Of a DNA stretch of 64,000 bases, positions 17,419 through 26,988 are shown one piece after another (within the stretch, counting starts at the first letter, position 1; the number at the start of each line of letters is the position of its first letter). This stretch comes from Caryophanon latum (GTDB lineage Bacteria; Bacillota; Bacilli; Bacillales_A; Planococcaceae). Made by a program: the position numbers and the translations under genes. The notes under the pieces are model-generated. The model was not told the origin of the DNA. It saw only the letters and a program-made list of their open reading frames with translations, and searched no databases. The stretch spans positions 1 through 64,000 of the forward strand of contig NZ_MATO01000012.1 of NCBI RefSeq assembly GCF_001700325.1. Reading direction: 5' to 3'.

Positions 17419-19179
17419 ATGAGAAAAACTAAAATCGTTTGTACAATCGGACCGGCAAGTGAAACACCAGAAACGCTAGAAAAATTAATCGAAGCTGGCA
17501 TGAACGTTGCGCGTTTAAACTTTTCACACGGCACGCACGAGGAGCATGCACTGCGCATCGCGGCTATTCGTACAGTAGCAGAGAAGCTAGGTAAACATGT
17601 CGGCATTTTACTTGATACGAAAGGTCCTGAAATTCGTACACACAATATGGAAAATGGCGAAGTGCACTTTACGACAGGTCAAGTAGTCGACATTTCAATG
17701 ACGGAAGTGCTTGGCACGAACGCAATGTTTTCTGTTACGTATGAAAAATTAATTGAAGACGTAGATCAAGGCTCAATCATTTTATTAGATGATGGATTAA
17801 TCGAATTGCGCGTATTAGCGAAAGACGAAACGAACGGTTTAATTACGACGATTGTTGAAAATGCCGGCGTGTTAAAAAATAAAAAAGGTGTCAACGTGCC
17901 AAACGTTTCTGTGCAGCTTCCTGGTATTACAGAAAAAGATGCACAAGACATTTTATTCGGCATTGAGCAAGAAGTCGATTTCGTAGCAGCATCATTCGTG
18001 CGTCGTGCATCAGACGTGCTTGAAATCCGCGAGCTACTTGAGAAAAACGGCGGCGCGCACATTCAAATTATTCCAAAAATCGAAAACCAAGAAGGCGTTG
18101 ACAATATCGATTCAATTATCGAAGTATCAGACGGCTTAATGGTTGCCCGTGGTGACTTAGGAGTAGAAATTCCAGCTGAAGAAGTGCCGCTTGTACAAAA
18201 GTCATTAATCGCAAAATGTAACCGTGCAGGTAAGCCGGTTATTACAGCGACACAAATGCTTGATTCAATGCAACGTAACCCACGTCCAACACGCGCTGAA
18301 GCATCAGACGTAGCAAACGCTATTTTTGACGGCACAGATGCGATCATGCTTTCAGGTGAAACGGCAGCAGGGCTTTACCCAGTAGAATCGGTGCAAACGA
18401 TGCATAAAATTGCAGAGCGTGCAGAGCAGTCAATGAATTACCACGCGATCGTTTCAGCGCGCTGCAAAGAAACAGAAACGACGATGACGGATGCGATTTC
18501 ACAATCTGTATCGTATACGGCACTTAATTTAAATGCAAAAGCGATTTTAGCACCGACAGAAAGCGGCAACACAGCGCGCATCATTTCGAAATACCGTCCA
18601 GGTCGCAGCATTATCGCAGTAACAGGATCAGTTCAAACTGCGCGTGCACTAACGCTTGTTTGGGGTGTCCGTCCAATCGCAACACACCGCGTAGAAACGA
18701 CGGATGAAATTTTAGAGCTAGCAGTGGACGAGAGCTTACGTTATGGCTACGTAAACCACGGTGACGTTGTCGTTATTACAGCGGGCGTACCAGTTGGTGA
18801 AGCAGGCTCAACGAACTTAATGAAAGTACACGTAATCGGCGACTTATTAGCGCGTGGACAAGGCATCGGCAAATTAACAGTTGTCGGCAAAGCAGTCGTT
18901 GCACGCAATGCGGAAGAAGCATTAACGTATGACTTAGAAAACTGCGTATTAGTAACAATCGGTACAGACCGTGAAATGATGCCAGCGATCGAGCGTTGTG
19001 CAGGCATTATTACAGAAGAGGGTGGCTTAACGTCACATGCAGCAGTAGTTGGCTTAAGCCTAGGCATTCCAGTAATCGTTGGTGTAAAAGATGCAACGAC
19101 GTTAATTAAGCAAGACCAAGAAATTACAGTAGATGCGGAAACCGGCGTAATTTACAAAGGACATGCAAGCGTACTATAA
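17419..19179 (+). CDS. pyk: Pyruvate kinase with C-terminal phosphohistidine-type domain
   Basis: This 586-aa pyruvate kinase converts PEP and ADP to pyruvate and ATP. The barrel has [24 protein letters not shown], the catalytic lysine region [10 protein letters not shown], and GDLGVEIP and TATQMLDSM. The last 110 residues are the extra domain found in Bacillus and Geobacillus enzymes, homologous to the PEP-utilising swivelling domain, with [12 protein letters not shown]. It is cotranscribed with pfkA and followed by a terminator at 19186. Confidence 0.97.
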   Translation: MRKTKIVCTIGPASETPETLEKLIEAGMNVARLNFSHGTHEEHALRIAAIRTVAEKLGKHVGILLDTKGPEIRTHNMENGEVHFTTGQVVDISMTEVLGTNAMFSVTYEKLIEDVDQGSIILLDDGLIELRVLAKDETNGLITTIVENAGVLKNKKGVNVPNVSVQLPGITEKDAQDILFGIEQEVDFVAASFVRRASDVLEIRELLEKNGGAHIQIIPKIENQEGVDNIDSIIEVSDGLMVARGDLGVEIPAEEVPLVQKSLIAKCNRAGKPVITATQMLDSMQRNPRPTRAEASDVANAIFDGTDAIMLSGETAAGLYPVESVQTMHKIAERAEQSMNYHAIVSARCKETETTMTDAISQSVSYTALNLNAKAILAPTESGNTARIISKYRPGRSIIAVTGSVQTARALTLVWGVRPIATHRVETTDEILELAVDESLRYGYVNHGDVVVITAGVPVGEAGSTNLMKVHVIGDLLARGQGIGKLTVVGKAVVARNAEEALTYDLENCVLVTIGTDREMMPAIERCAGIITEEGGLTSHAAVVGLSLGIPVIVGVKDATTLIKQDQEITVDAETGVIYKGHASVL

Positions 19180-19185
19180 GTAAAA

Positions 19186-19225
19186 GAAAACGGCGACGTG
19201 CAATGGAGCATGCCGTCGTTTTTTC
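19186..19225 (+). terminator. Intrinsic terminator after pfkA-pyk
   Basis: AAAACGGCGACGTGC pairs with GCATGCCGTCGTTTT (wobble pairs inside), followed by a T run. The rest of the gap to fxsA (19226-19493) holds one strong palindrome at 19304-19330 and nothing else I recognise. Confidence 0.75.
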
Positions 19226-19303
19226 ATTTTCACTTTATGTTCAGCACCGTGTTATTTTTAACTGCCTATGCAGTAGCTTGGCCAATAGCACGAGCCAAAA
19301 AGC

Positions 19304-19330
19304 GAATGTTTCTGGCGTCTTGAAACATTC
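19304..19330. repeat. Palindrome GAATGTTTC-N9-GAAACATTC
   Basis: A perfect 9-bp inverted repeat with a 9-bp loop lies in the pyk-fxsA gap. It has no T run, so it is not a typical terminator. It may be an operator or a relic of a mobile repeat. Confidence 0.4.
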
Positions 19331-19493
19331 AGTTGAAGCAATGTATGAAGAAAGCTTCAGATGAGCATAAAAGGCGAAAAACAAAAAAACCTTCATTGTT
19401 TCGTGAAACTTTTTTCACTATGCTACGTATGTAATAGTAGAATGTAATCGATGACACGACATGAATTGTAATTATATAGAAAGAAGGATGAGT

Positions 19494-19886
19494 ATGTTGA
19501 AAAAATTAGGCGTTGCGTTAATTGGCGTAACGTTAGCAGAAATTTTATTGCTATTGTTGCTTGGGAACCAATTCGGAATTTTATGGACAGTGTTTATTAT
19601 GCTTGCAACAGGGGCGCTCGGTGTGTATTTAGCAAAAAAAGAAGGCTTTCAAGCGGTTCGTAATTTACAGCAATCGCTCCAAAATGGTCAAGCGCCAGGA
19701 CCGGCTGCGCTCAATGCAGCATGCGTGTTAATTGGAGCGGTCATTTTAATTTTGCCAGGCTTTTTAACGGACATTATTGGTTTGATTTTTGTTTTGCCAT
19801 TCACGCGTAAATTTGTTCAAAAAATGATGTATAAATCGCTGCGAAAACAGATGAAAAATGCATCTGTTGTTATTGTACAGCGCTAA
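19494..19886 (+). CDS. fxsA: FxsA family membrane protein
   Basis: This 130-aa FxsA-family protein has an N-terminal pair of membrane helices (about 5-45) and a third at about 70-98, with LPGFLTDIIGLIFVLP, the conserved family segment. In E. coli FxsA overproduction relieves exclusion of phage T7 by the F plasmid; its normal role is unknown. The start is uncertain among closely spaced codons; ATG 19494 is best placed for the AAGAAGG site, and longer forms from 19488 or 19461 are less likely. B. subtilis has the counterpart at the same place between pyk and citZ. Confidence 0.88.
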   Translation: MLKKLGVALIGVTLAEILLLLLLGNQFGILWTVFIMLATGALGVYLAKKEGFQAVRNLQQSLQNGQAPGPAALNAACVLIGAVILILPGFLTDIIGLIFVLPFTRKFVQKMMYKSLRKQMKNASVVIVQR

Positions 19887-19889
19887 AAA

Positions 19890-19923
19890 GAGGCGTTCTG
19901 TTATAAACAGAGCGCCTTTTTTT
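19890..19923 (+). terminator. Intrinsic terminator after fxsA
   Basis: AGGCGTTCTGT and ACAGAGCGCCT pair around a 5-nt loop, followed by seven T residues. From here to 20150 the sequence is AT-rich with no gene. Confidence 0.88.
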
Positions 19924-20155
19924 ATGAGCATGTAAAAATAGTGTAAGCGAAATGCGGTTTTTTCGACAAAAAAATGTTGCGAAAATTCGTCATACAATAA
20001 AAAAAGGGTATTGAAAAACAGCTCGTTCCTTTCAAAAATGCGTCTATAAACCGCTTTTGAGACGAAAAATAAAAATAGTTAGAAGTATTTTTATTCTCGA
20101 AAAAAATATAAAATCAATCGAAAAAACAGTTTTTTCATTAAAGTTAGTCAGGGCA

Positions 20156-20184
20156 TTCACAAAGCCGTCAAAAATGATTATAAT
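20156..20184 (+). promoter_or_regulatory. Sigma-A promoter of citZ
   Basis: TTCACA (20156-20161), a 17-bp spacer and TATAAT (20179-20184). The start site is predicted near 20191, leaving a leader of about 95 nt before citZ. Confidence 0.8.
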
Positions 20185-20189
20185 GTGAA

Positions 20190-20203
20190 TGTAAGCGATT
20201 TAT
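20190..20203 (+). promoter_or_regulatory. CcpA-type cre site at the citZ start site
   Basis: TGTAAGCGATTTAT matches the Bacillus cre consensus TGWAANCGNTNWCA except at its last two bases. It lies on the expected transcription start, where bound CcpA would block the polymerase. citZ of B. subtilis is known to be CcpA-repressed. Confidence 0.55.
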
Positions 20204-20286
20204 TTATCGGTTCATGAACAGAACAATTAGTACAGGTCAAGAGCAGTGACCGGCTAAATACAAACAGAAAAGGGAGAGATTATCCT

Positions 20287-21402
20287 ATGTCAGCAACAAA
20301 AGGTTTAGAAGGAATTGTAGCTGCTGAGTCTAAAATCAGCTCAATCATCGACGACACATTAACTTACGTTGGTTACGGAATCGACGACTTAACAAACAAC
20401 GCTTCTTTTGAAGAAGTAGTATTCTTACTTTGGAACACACGTTTACCAAACGCTACTGAATTAGCTGAATTAAAAGCTGAATTAGCAGCAAACATGGAAA
20501 TCCCAGCGGCAATTACGGACTTATTTAAGTCTATGCCACTTAATACAGTTCACCCAATGGCTGCATTACGTACAGCTGTATCAATGCTTGGTGCATTTGA
20601 CGAAGAAGCAGACGTAATGGAAGCAGAAGCTAACTACCGCAAAGCGATCCGCCTACAAGCGAAAATCGGTACAGTAGTAACTACTTTTGCTCGCGTACGT
20701 CAAGGCAAAGAGCCAATCGCTCCAAAACCAGAATTAGGCTATGCAGCTAACTTCTTATACATGTTAACAGGCGAAGAGCCAGAAGCTATCGCAATCGAAG
20801 CATTCGACAAAGCGTTAATTTTACACGCTGACCACGAATTAAACGCTTCTACATTCACTGCACGTGTATGTGTAGCTACATTATCAGACGTTTACTCAGG
20901 TGTTACTGCAGCAATCGGCGCATTAAAAGGCCCATTACACGGTGGCGCAAACGAGCAAGTTATGAAAATGTTAACTGAAATCGGTTCAATCGATAACGTT
21001 GAAGCTTGGGTACAAAACAAGTTAGACAACAAAGAAAAAATTATGGGCTTCGGTCACCGCGTATACCGTGGTGGAGACCCACGTGCACCACATTTACGTG
21101 TAATGTCTGAAAAGTTAACAAAATTAACTGGTAAGCCAGAATTATACGATATGTCAGTGAAAATCCACGACATGATCGTAGAACAAAAGAAATTACCAGC
21201 GAACGTTGACTTCTTCTCAGCATCAGTATATGACTCTTTAGGTATCGAGCATGACTTATTCACACCAATCTTTGCAGTATCTCGTACTTCAGGTTGGGTA
21301 GCTCACATTTTAGAGCAATATGCAAACAACCGCTTAATCCGTCCACGTGCTGAGTACGTTGGTCCAGATATGCAAACTTATGTGCCAGTAGCAGAGCGTT
21401 AA
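20287..21402 (+). CDS. citZ: Citrate synthase
   Basis: The 371-aa type I citrate synthase condenses oxaloacetate with acetyl-CoA at the entry of the TCA cycle. GPLHGGANEQV and GFGHRVYRGGDPRA contain the catalytic histidines, and NVDFFSASVYDSLG the catalytic aspartate. Codon use is strongly biased to a few codons, a sign of high expression. GGGAGAG precedes the ATG. It is the first gene of the citZ-icd pair. Confidence 0.97.
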   Translation: MSATKGLEGIVAAESKISSIIDDTLTYVGYGIDDLTNNASFEEVVFLLWNTRLPNATELAELKAELAANMEIPAAITDLFKSMPLNTVHPMAALRTAVSMLGAFDEEADVMEAEANYRKAIRLQAKIGTVVTTFARVRQGKEPIAPKPELGYAANFLYMLTGEEPEAIAIEAFDKALILHADHELNASTFTARVCVATLSDVYSGVTAAIGALKGPLHGGANEQVMKMLTEIGSIDNVEAWVQNKLDNKEKIMGFGHRVYRGGDPRAPHLRVMSEKLTKLTGKPELYDMSVKIHDMIVEQKKLPANVDFFSASVYDSLGIEHDLFTPIFAVSRTSGWVAHILEQYANNRLIRPRAEYVGPDMQTYVPVAER

Positions 21403-21515
21403 TCTTTCCTACACATATAGCACAATTCAAAAAAATATGCTAAACTGTCTAGGACTGTTGTGAGAAATGTTCTCGCAAAGTCCTAGATTTACGATTATTA
21501 GGAGGCAATTTATCA

Positions 21516-22781
21516 ATGACAAACGGCAAAATTGTAGTTGAAAACGGCGTATTAAACGTACCAAACAATCCAGTAATTCCTTTCATCGAGGGTGACGGAA
21601 TTGGTCCAGATATCTGGGCAGCAGCTTCTCGCGTAATCGACGCGGCTGTAGAAAAAGCTTACAAAGGCGAAAAGAAAATTGAATGGTTAGAAGTTTTAGC
21701 TGGTGAAAAAGCATTCAACCAAACTGGCGAATGGTTACCACAAGAAACTTTAGACAAAATCAACGAATACTTAATCGCAATTAAAGGTCCTTTAACAACT
21801 CCAATCGGTGGCGGTATCCGTTCACTTAACGTAGCATTACGTCAAGAGTTAGATCTTTATGTTTGCTTACGTCCAGTACGTCACTTTGACGGTGTACCTT
21901 CACCAGTTAAACGTCCTGAAGATGTAAACATGGTTATCTTCCGTGAAAATACAGAAGATATCTACGCTGGTATCGAGTACAAAGCTGGTTCAGACGAGCA
22001 AAAGAAATTATTAGCGTTCTTACAAAATGAATTAGGTGTTAAAAACATCCGCTTCCCAGAAACTTCTGGTTTAGGGATCAAACCTGTATCTAAAGAAGGT
22101 ACTGAGCGTTTAGTTCGTGCTGCAATCGAGTACGCAATCAAGCACAACCAACCAACAGTTACTTTAGTACACAAAGGTAACATCATGAAGTTCACTGAAG
22201 GTGGATTCAAACAATGGGGTTACGATGTAGCTGAAGCTGAATTCGGCGACAAAGTATTCACTTGGAACCAATACGATGCAATTAAAGCTGAAAAAGGTGA
22301 AGCTGCTGCTAACGAAGCACAAGCTGCTGCATTAGCTGAAGGCAAAATCTTAGTTAAAGATTCAATCGCTGATATTTTCTTACAACAAATTTTAACTCGT
22401 CCAAACGAGTTCGACGTTGTTGCTACAATGAACTTAAACGGTGACTACATCTCTGACGCATTAGCTGCTCAAGTTGGCGGTATCGGTATCGCTCCAGGCG
22501 CTAACATCAACTACTTAACTGGTCACGCTATTTTCGAAGCTACTCACGGTACTGCACCGAAGTATGCTGGTCAAGATAAAGTAAACCCATCTTCAGTATT
22601 ATTATCAGGCGTATTAATGCTTGAGCACTTAGGATGGCAAGAAGCTGCGGACTTAATTACAAACTCTGTAGAGAAAACAATCTCTTCTAAGTATGTAACT
22701 TATGACTTCGCACGTTTAATGGATGGCGCTACAGAAGTTAAATGTTCTGAATTCGCTACTCGCTTAATCGAAAACTTCTAA
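21516..22781 (+). CDS. icd: NADP-dependent isocitrate dehydrogenase
   Basis: Icd (421 aa) oxidatively decarboxylates isocitrate to 2-oxoglutarate, making NADPH. The substrate loop [45 protein letters not shown] and [20 protein letters not shown] identify it as the dimeric bacterial NADP enzyme. It starts 113 bp after citZ with AGGAGGC upstream, and shows the same high-expression codon bias. A terminator follows directly, so transcription of mdh from the citZ promoter is largely cut off. Confidence 0.97.
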   Translation: MTNGKIVVENGVLNVPNNPVIPFIEGDGIGPDIWAAASRVIDAAVEKAYKGEKKIEWLEVLAGEKAFNQTGEWLPQETLDKINEYLIAIKGPLTTPIGGGIRSLNVALRQELDLYVCLRPVRHFDGVPSPVKRPEDVNMVIFRENTEDIYAGIEYKAGSDEQKKLLAFLQNELGVKNIRFPETSGLGIKPVSKEGTERLVRAAIEYAIKHNQPTVTLVHKGNIMKFTEGGFKQWGYDVAEAEFGDKVFTWNQYDAIKAEKGEAAANEAQAAALAEGKILVKDSIADIFLQQILTRPNEFDVVATMNLNGDYISDALAAQVGGIGIAPGANINYLTGHAIFEATHGTAPKYAGQDKVNPSSVLLSGVLMLEHLGWQEAADLITNSVEKTISSKYVTYDFARLMDGATEVKCSEFATRLIENF

Positions 22782-22815
22782 TATTCGTATTTAATATACT
22801 AATACAGTCTAGCGA

Positions 22816-22850
22816 AACCGCTCTCTTCCTCGGAAGGGAGCGGTTTTTTG
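22816..22850 (+). terminator. Strong intrinsic terminator after icd
   Basis: AACCGCTCTCTTCC and GGAAGGGAGCGGTT form a 13-14 bp stem with a 2-4 nt loop, followed by TTTTTT. Confidence 0.9.
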
Positions 22851-22915
22851 ATATTTTTTGCGGCGCGTTTAGCGAGTGAAAAATTTGTAATTAGGAATTT
22901 GGTTATACATATATA

Positions 22916-23217
22916 ATGTAAGCACAAGCATGTTGATTAGCAGTTCGCGTAATACGGCTCGCTTTCCTGGGGCTCGGCGGCGAACACGATGTTTGTCATG
23001 AAGGTGGTGCCACATGGACGTGGCGTTCACCACCTTCCTCAAGCCTCCGCACCGCTCCTGCGTCGCGCTTTACGGGGTCTTGAGGCACGAGCTTTTCCCC
23101 AAGGAGTCTCGCCGTACGCTCCCTGCCACTGATATACAGCATTTATTTCAGCTGGGCTGCTAAAAATCATGAATTCCACTGTATAAAAAGGGCTAATCAA
23201 CAGACTTGATGTAAGCA
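22916..23217. repeat. Target-site duplication pair ATGTAAGCA
   Basis: ATGTAAGCA at 22916-22924 and at 23209-23217 abuts both termini of the type B element exactly. Confidence 0.88.
22925..23208. mobile_element. Full-length type B repeat element with perfect 9-bp target duplication
   Basis: The 284-bp element has ends CAAGCATGTTGATTAGCA and GGCTAATCAACAGACTTG (15 of 18 bp inverted match). ATGTAAGCA stands directly on both sides (22916-22924 and 23209-23217). The interior holds the complete GC-rich palindrome, including TCGCTTTCCTGGGGCTCGG on one arm and CCCCAAGGAGTCTCGCCG on the other, and a nested GGTGGTG/CACCACC hairpin. It is the best-preserved copy in the window. It lies between icd and mdh. 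Confidence 0.9.
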
Positions 23218-23329
23218 CTATGTAAATTATGAAAGATTTCGTAAAATGTAAGGAAAAAGGTTTATGTTAAAAATACAGAATGTTACAATAATATAGAAGT
23301 GAAACGAAATGACAAAGGGGATTTTTGAA

Positions 23330-24268
23330 ATGACGTTACAGCGTAAAAAGATCGCGGTTATTGGTAGTGGTTTTACAGGAGCGACTGCTGCATTTTTAGC
23401 AGCACAAAAAGAGCTTGGAGATGTTGTATTAGTAGACATTCCAGCACAAGAAAATCCTGCAAAAGGTAAAGCGTTAGACATGTGGGAAACAGCGCCGATT
23501 CAAGGTTTTGACTCATATGTAAGCGGTACATCAAACTATGCGGACATTGAAGGTGCAAGCATTGTGCTTGTAACAGCAGGTATTGCACGTAAGCCAGGCA
23601 TGACGCGTGATGATTTAGTGCAAACAAATCAAAAAGTAATGACAGACGTAGCGAAAAACATTAAAGAGTATGCACCTGAGTCGATCGTTATCGTCTTAAC
23701 GAATCCAGTAGACGCGATGACGTATACGATGTTTAAAGAGACGGGTTTCCCGAAAGAGCGCGTAATCGGTCAATCTGGTGTGCTTGATACAGCTCGCTTC
23801 CGTGCATTTATTGCAGAAGAGCTACGCGTATCAGTAAAAGACGTATCAGGCTTCGTATTAGGTGGTCACGGCGATACGATGGTACCACTTATTCGTTATT
23901 CGTTCGCAGGCGGCATTCCACTGACGACGTTACTATCACAGGAGCGTTTAGATGCGATTGTCGATCGTACGCGTAAAGGTGGCGGCGAAATCGTAAGCCT
24001 ACTCGGTAACGGTTCAGCTTACTACGCACCAGCTGCAGCGATGATTGAAATGGCAGAGGCGATTTTAAAAGACCAAAAACGTATTTTACCGTCAATTGCG
24101 TATTTACAAGGTGAATATGGCATTGATGATTTATACTTAGGTGTACCGACATTACTCGGTGCAAATGGGATTGAGAAAATTTTCGAGCTTGAATTAACAG
24201 AGGATGAAAAAGCACAACTGCAAACTTCAGCAGAAGCCGTTCGTGAAGTAAAAGACGCATTACTATAA
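23330..24268 (+). CDS. mdh: Malate dehydrogenase
   Basis: Mdh (312 aa) is the LDH-like NAD-dependent malate dehydrogenase. [17 protein letters not shown] is the NAD-binding glycine motif; [17 protein letters not shown] and the active-site histidine in [10 protein letters not shown] follow. ATG 23330 fits AAAGGGG at 23314-23320 and the family N-terminus, so I prefer it to ATG 23309. In B. subtilis mdh belongs to the citZ-icd-mdh operon; here a terminator and a 284-bp repeat element intervene, so it probably has its own promoter in 23218-23320. Confidence 0.96.
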   Translation: MTLQRKKIAVIGSGFTGATAAFLAAQKELGDVVLVDIPAQENPAKGKALDMWETAPIQGFDSYVSGTSNYADIEGASIVLVTAGIARKPGMTRDDLVQTNQKVMTDVAKNIKEYAPESIVIVLTNPVDAMTYTMFKETGFPKERVIGQSGVLDTARFRAFIAEELRVSVKDVSGFVLGGHGDTMVPLIRYSFAGGIPLTTLLSQERLDAIVDRTRKGGGEIVSLLGNGSAYYAPAAAMIEMAEAILKDQKRILPSIAYLQGEYGIDDLYLGVPTLLGANGIEKIFELELTEDEKAQLQTSAEAVREVKDALL

Positions 24269-24277
24269 TTAACAAGG

Positions 24278-24322
24278 CGGAGCGACTCGAAAAGCAATTT
24301 TTGAGCAGCTCCATCTTTTTTT
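24278..24322 (+). terminator. Intrinsic terminator after mdh
   Basis: GGAGCGACTCGAAAA pairs with TTTTTGAGCAGCTCC around a short loop, followed by ATCTTTTTTT. Confidence 0.8.
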
Positions 24323-24482
24323 GCACATATGCAGAACTATTCAGACAATGAGTAGTTATGGTATGATAAGCATATAGTTAATAAAAAAACAGCTCGTTCG
24401 TATGTGTGTATACGGAACGACGATTTCCTTGTAAGGCCTATTTGAAATGGGGGTTTCAAATACCGAATATCGGAGGAACATC

Positions 24483-25196
24483 ATGACAAAAAATATTTTA
24501 GTAGTAGAAGATGAATTATCGATTGCGACGTTACTGAAGTACAATTTAGAGCAAGCAGGTTACAATGTGGACATAGCGCACGACGGACAAACGGGGCTAG
24601 ATATGGCGCTATCATTAAAGCCGGATTTATTGCTGCTTGACGTTATGCTACCGAAGCTTGATGGCATGGATGTATGTAAGGAAATTCGTATGCATAAAAT
24701 GAACACGCCGATTATTATGTTAACAGCGCGTGATGATGAGTTTGATAAAGTGCTTGGCTTAGAGCTTGGGGCAGATGATTACATGACGAAGCCGTTTAGC
24801 CCGCGTGAAGTCATTGCGCGCGTGAAAGCTGTACTGCGTCGTTTTTCACCACAAGTTGTGGCGGCACAGCAGGAATCCGCAGAAAAAATATTTGAATTTA
24901 ACGGGCTACGTGTTTATCCAGACCGCTTTGAAGTGTTACTAAACGACGAATCATTAGAGTTCACGCCGAAAGAATTTGAACTGCTCGTTTATTTAATTGA
25001 AAATAAAAACCGTGTACTAACACGCGATCAGCTTCTAAGTGCTGTATGGAATTACGACTTTGCAGGAGACACACGCATTGTAGACGTACACATTAGCCAT
25101 TTACGTGACAAGATAGAAGAAAATAGCCGCAAGCCGATTTTCATTAAAACGATTCGTGGGCTAGGCTATAAATTCGAGGAACCAAAAGCGATATGA
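24483..25196 (+). CDS. phoP: Response regulator PhoP
   Basis: The 237-aa OmpR-family response regulator has a receiver domain (about 4-115; phospho-acceptor Asp53 in LLLDVMLPKLDG, Lys in YMTKPFSP) and a C-terminal winged helix (about 140-235; FTPKEFELLVYL, TIRGLGYKFEEP). Its place before phoR and polA matches the phosphate-starvation regulator of B. subtilis. ATG 24483 with GGAGGA upstream is preferred to the earlier GTG at 24447. Its stop overlaps the phoR start by ATGA. Confidence 0.93.
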   Translation: MTKNILVVEDELSIATLLKYNLEQAGYNVDIAHDGQTGLDMALSLKPDLLLLDVMLPKLDGMDVCKEIRMHKMNTPIIMLTARDDEFDKVLGLELGADDYMTKPFSPREVIARVKAVLRRFSPQVVAAQQESAEKIFEFNGLRVYPDRFEVLLNDESLEFTPKEFELLVYLIENKNRVLTRDQLLSAVWNYDFAGDTRIVDVHISHLRDKIEENSRKPIFIKTIRGLGYKFEEPKAI

Positions 25197-26728
25197 AAAC
25201 GTTAAGCACGCGCCTTTTTGTGTCGTTCATGGCGCTTATTGGTATTATTTTAGCTGTCCTTGGCATCGTCATAGGTCAGCTTTTTCCTGTTTACATTGGC
25301 GAGTATTTAGACCGTTCGATTGCGGCAGAGGAGCGCGTCTTATACGATACGTTACAGCAAAGTGACATTATATTAACAGAGGAAGATCAAAAGCGCCTCG
25401 TGACTGCACTTATTGACGTTGATACATCGGCATTGCTCGACGTCGCACAAGATCGTTTTTTCGTGGCGATGGTATTTTGTAGCTTCGTCGCATTTATTAT
25501 TATTGGCATCGTTATTAATCGGACGGTGCGCATTTTCACCGAGCCGATTGAAAATGCGACACGCACAGCGCTTGAGTTAGCAAAAGGCAATTACCGCGCG
25601 CGTGCATTTGAAAACGGTGTGAGTAAAACAGCACAGCTCAGCAAATCAATCAATATTTTAGCGCGTAATTTGCAAGATATGACGACGATCCGTGAAATTG
25701 AAGCCGAGCGCTTAAAAACGTTAGTTGAAAATATGGGGAGCTCCCTCATGATGATTGGCCGTGAAGGAACGATTTCAATTGTGAATCGTGTGTTTTTAAA
25801 GCGATTTAATTATGCATATGATCAAGTGCGTGGCAAAGGCTTTCGTAGTATCGCATTGCCAGATGATATCGTTGAAGTCGTTGAGCATGTTTTTTTAACG
25901 GAAACGCCGATTCGTAAGCAAGTGTCAGTGCAAATTGGACATGAAATTCGACAAAATGAAATTTACGGAGCGCCGGTCGTTGGGGATCATGGTCGCTGGC
26001 TCGGCGTCGTGCTCGTTATTCATGACGTAACGGAGCTCATGCGTCTGGAGCAAATTCGAAAAGATTTCGTTGCGAACGTATCACACGAGCTGCGCACACC
26101 GATTACATCGATTAAAGGGTTTTCGGAAACGTTACTTGACGGTGCTTATAAGGACGAGGCGATGTTGCTATCGTTTTTAGAAATTATTTATAAAGAAAGC
26201 GATCGCATTCAAATTCTCGTGCAGGAGCTGCTAGAGTTATCGAAAATCGAACAGCATGGCTTCTCAGTCGATATTACGGAGACGAGCTTGCGCGACATCG
26301 TCATTAATGCGGCTGATTTAACCGGGGCAAAGCTTGAAGAGAAAAATATGGAGTTTGCGGTCGACATGCCAAATGATGTCATCGTTGCAGGGGACCCGAA
26401 CCGTTTAATGCAGGTGTTTACGAACTTAATTGCCAATGCGATTAATTACTCGCTCGAAAACACGACAGTGACGATTCGTGTGTATGAGGATGAAGAAGAT
26501 GGCATTGTTGAAATTCAAGATGAAGGTATTGGTATCGAGGCTGCTGAAATTCCGCGTATTTTCGAACGTTTTTACCGCGTCGATCGTGCTCGTAGTCGAA
26601 ATTCAGGGGGTACGGGGCTTGGACTTGCGATTGTAAAGCATTTAGTCGAGGCGCATGACGGTAAAATTAAAGTAGAAAGTGAAGTCGGCGTCGGCACGAA
26701 AATGATTGTGCGCATTCCGAAATCGTAA
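25193..26728 (+). CDS. phoR: Sensor histidine kinase PhoR
   Basis: PhoR (511 aa) has a membrane helix (about 8-30), an extracytoplasmic stretch of only about 58 residues, a second helix (about 88-110), HAMP, PAS (about 175-285), HisKA with His298 in NVSHELRTPIT, and an HATPase domain with N, G1 and G2 boxes (NLIANAINYS, DEGIGI, GGTGLGLAIV). It should phosphorylate PhoP under phosphate limitation. It is about 70 aa shorter than the B. subtilis protein and the loss is in the extracytoplasmic domain, which supports sensing from inside via PAS. The start overlaps phoP. Confidence 0.92.
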   Translation: MKTLSTRLFVSFMALIGIILAVLGIVIGQLFPVYIGEYLDRSIAAEERVLYDTLQQSDIILTEEDQKRLVTALIDVDTSALLDVAQDRFFVAMVFCSFVAFIIIGIVINRTVRIFTEPIENATRTALELAKGNYRARAFENGVSKTAQLSKSINILARNLQDMTTIREIEAERLKTLVENMGSSLMMIGREGTISIVNRVFLKRFNYAYDQVRGKGFRSIALPDDIVEVVEHVFLTETPIRKQVSVQIGHEIRQNEIYGAPVVGDHGRWLGVVLVIHDVTELMRLEQIRKDFVANVSHELRTPITSIKGFSETLLDGAYKDEAMLLSFLEIIYKESDRIQILVQELLELSKIEQHGFSVDITETSLRDIVINAADLTGAKLEEKNMEFAVDMPNDVIVAGDPNRLMQVFTNLIANAINYSLENTTVTIRVYEDEEDGIVEIQDEGIGIEAAEIPRIFERFYRVDRARSRNSGGTGLGLAIVKHLVEAHDGKIKVESEVGVGTKMIVRIPKS

Positions 26729-26822
26729 TTTACAAAACGTTAACATATCGTCCATAATGACTTTATATAAACAATGTATATTGAAGGTAGTGAAACCCCC
26801 ACTTATATAAAATAGCGCAAAC

Positions 26823-26852
26823 AGCCGTCCGAGCATTCGGGCGGCTATTTTT
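26823..26852 (+). terminator. Intrinsic terminator after phoPR
   Basis: AGCCGTCCG pairs with CGGGCGGCT (one wobble) around a 6-nt loop, followed by ATTTTT. Confidence 0.82.
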
Positions 26853-26988
26853 GGTTGGAAATGTTCTCCTCCAAAAAGTTGTCACGAATCGGTAAAAAAA
26901 TGATGCGATGCAAAATAAAATACTAGAGAATATGATATGTTCTGCTATACTGAAAAAATAAGTTTATATGTTTCGTAGGAGGGGTAGA

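Noticed and set aside
22925-23208. Insertion sequence with its own transposase
   Set aside because: None of the A or B copies in the window has an open frame long enough for a transposase; any enzyme must be encoded elsewhere.
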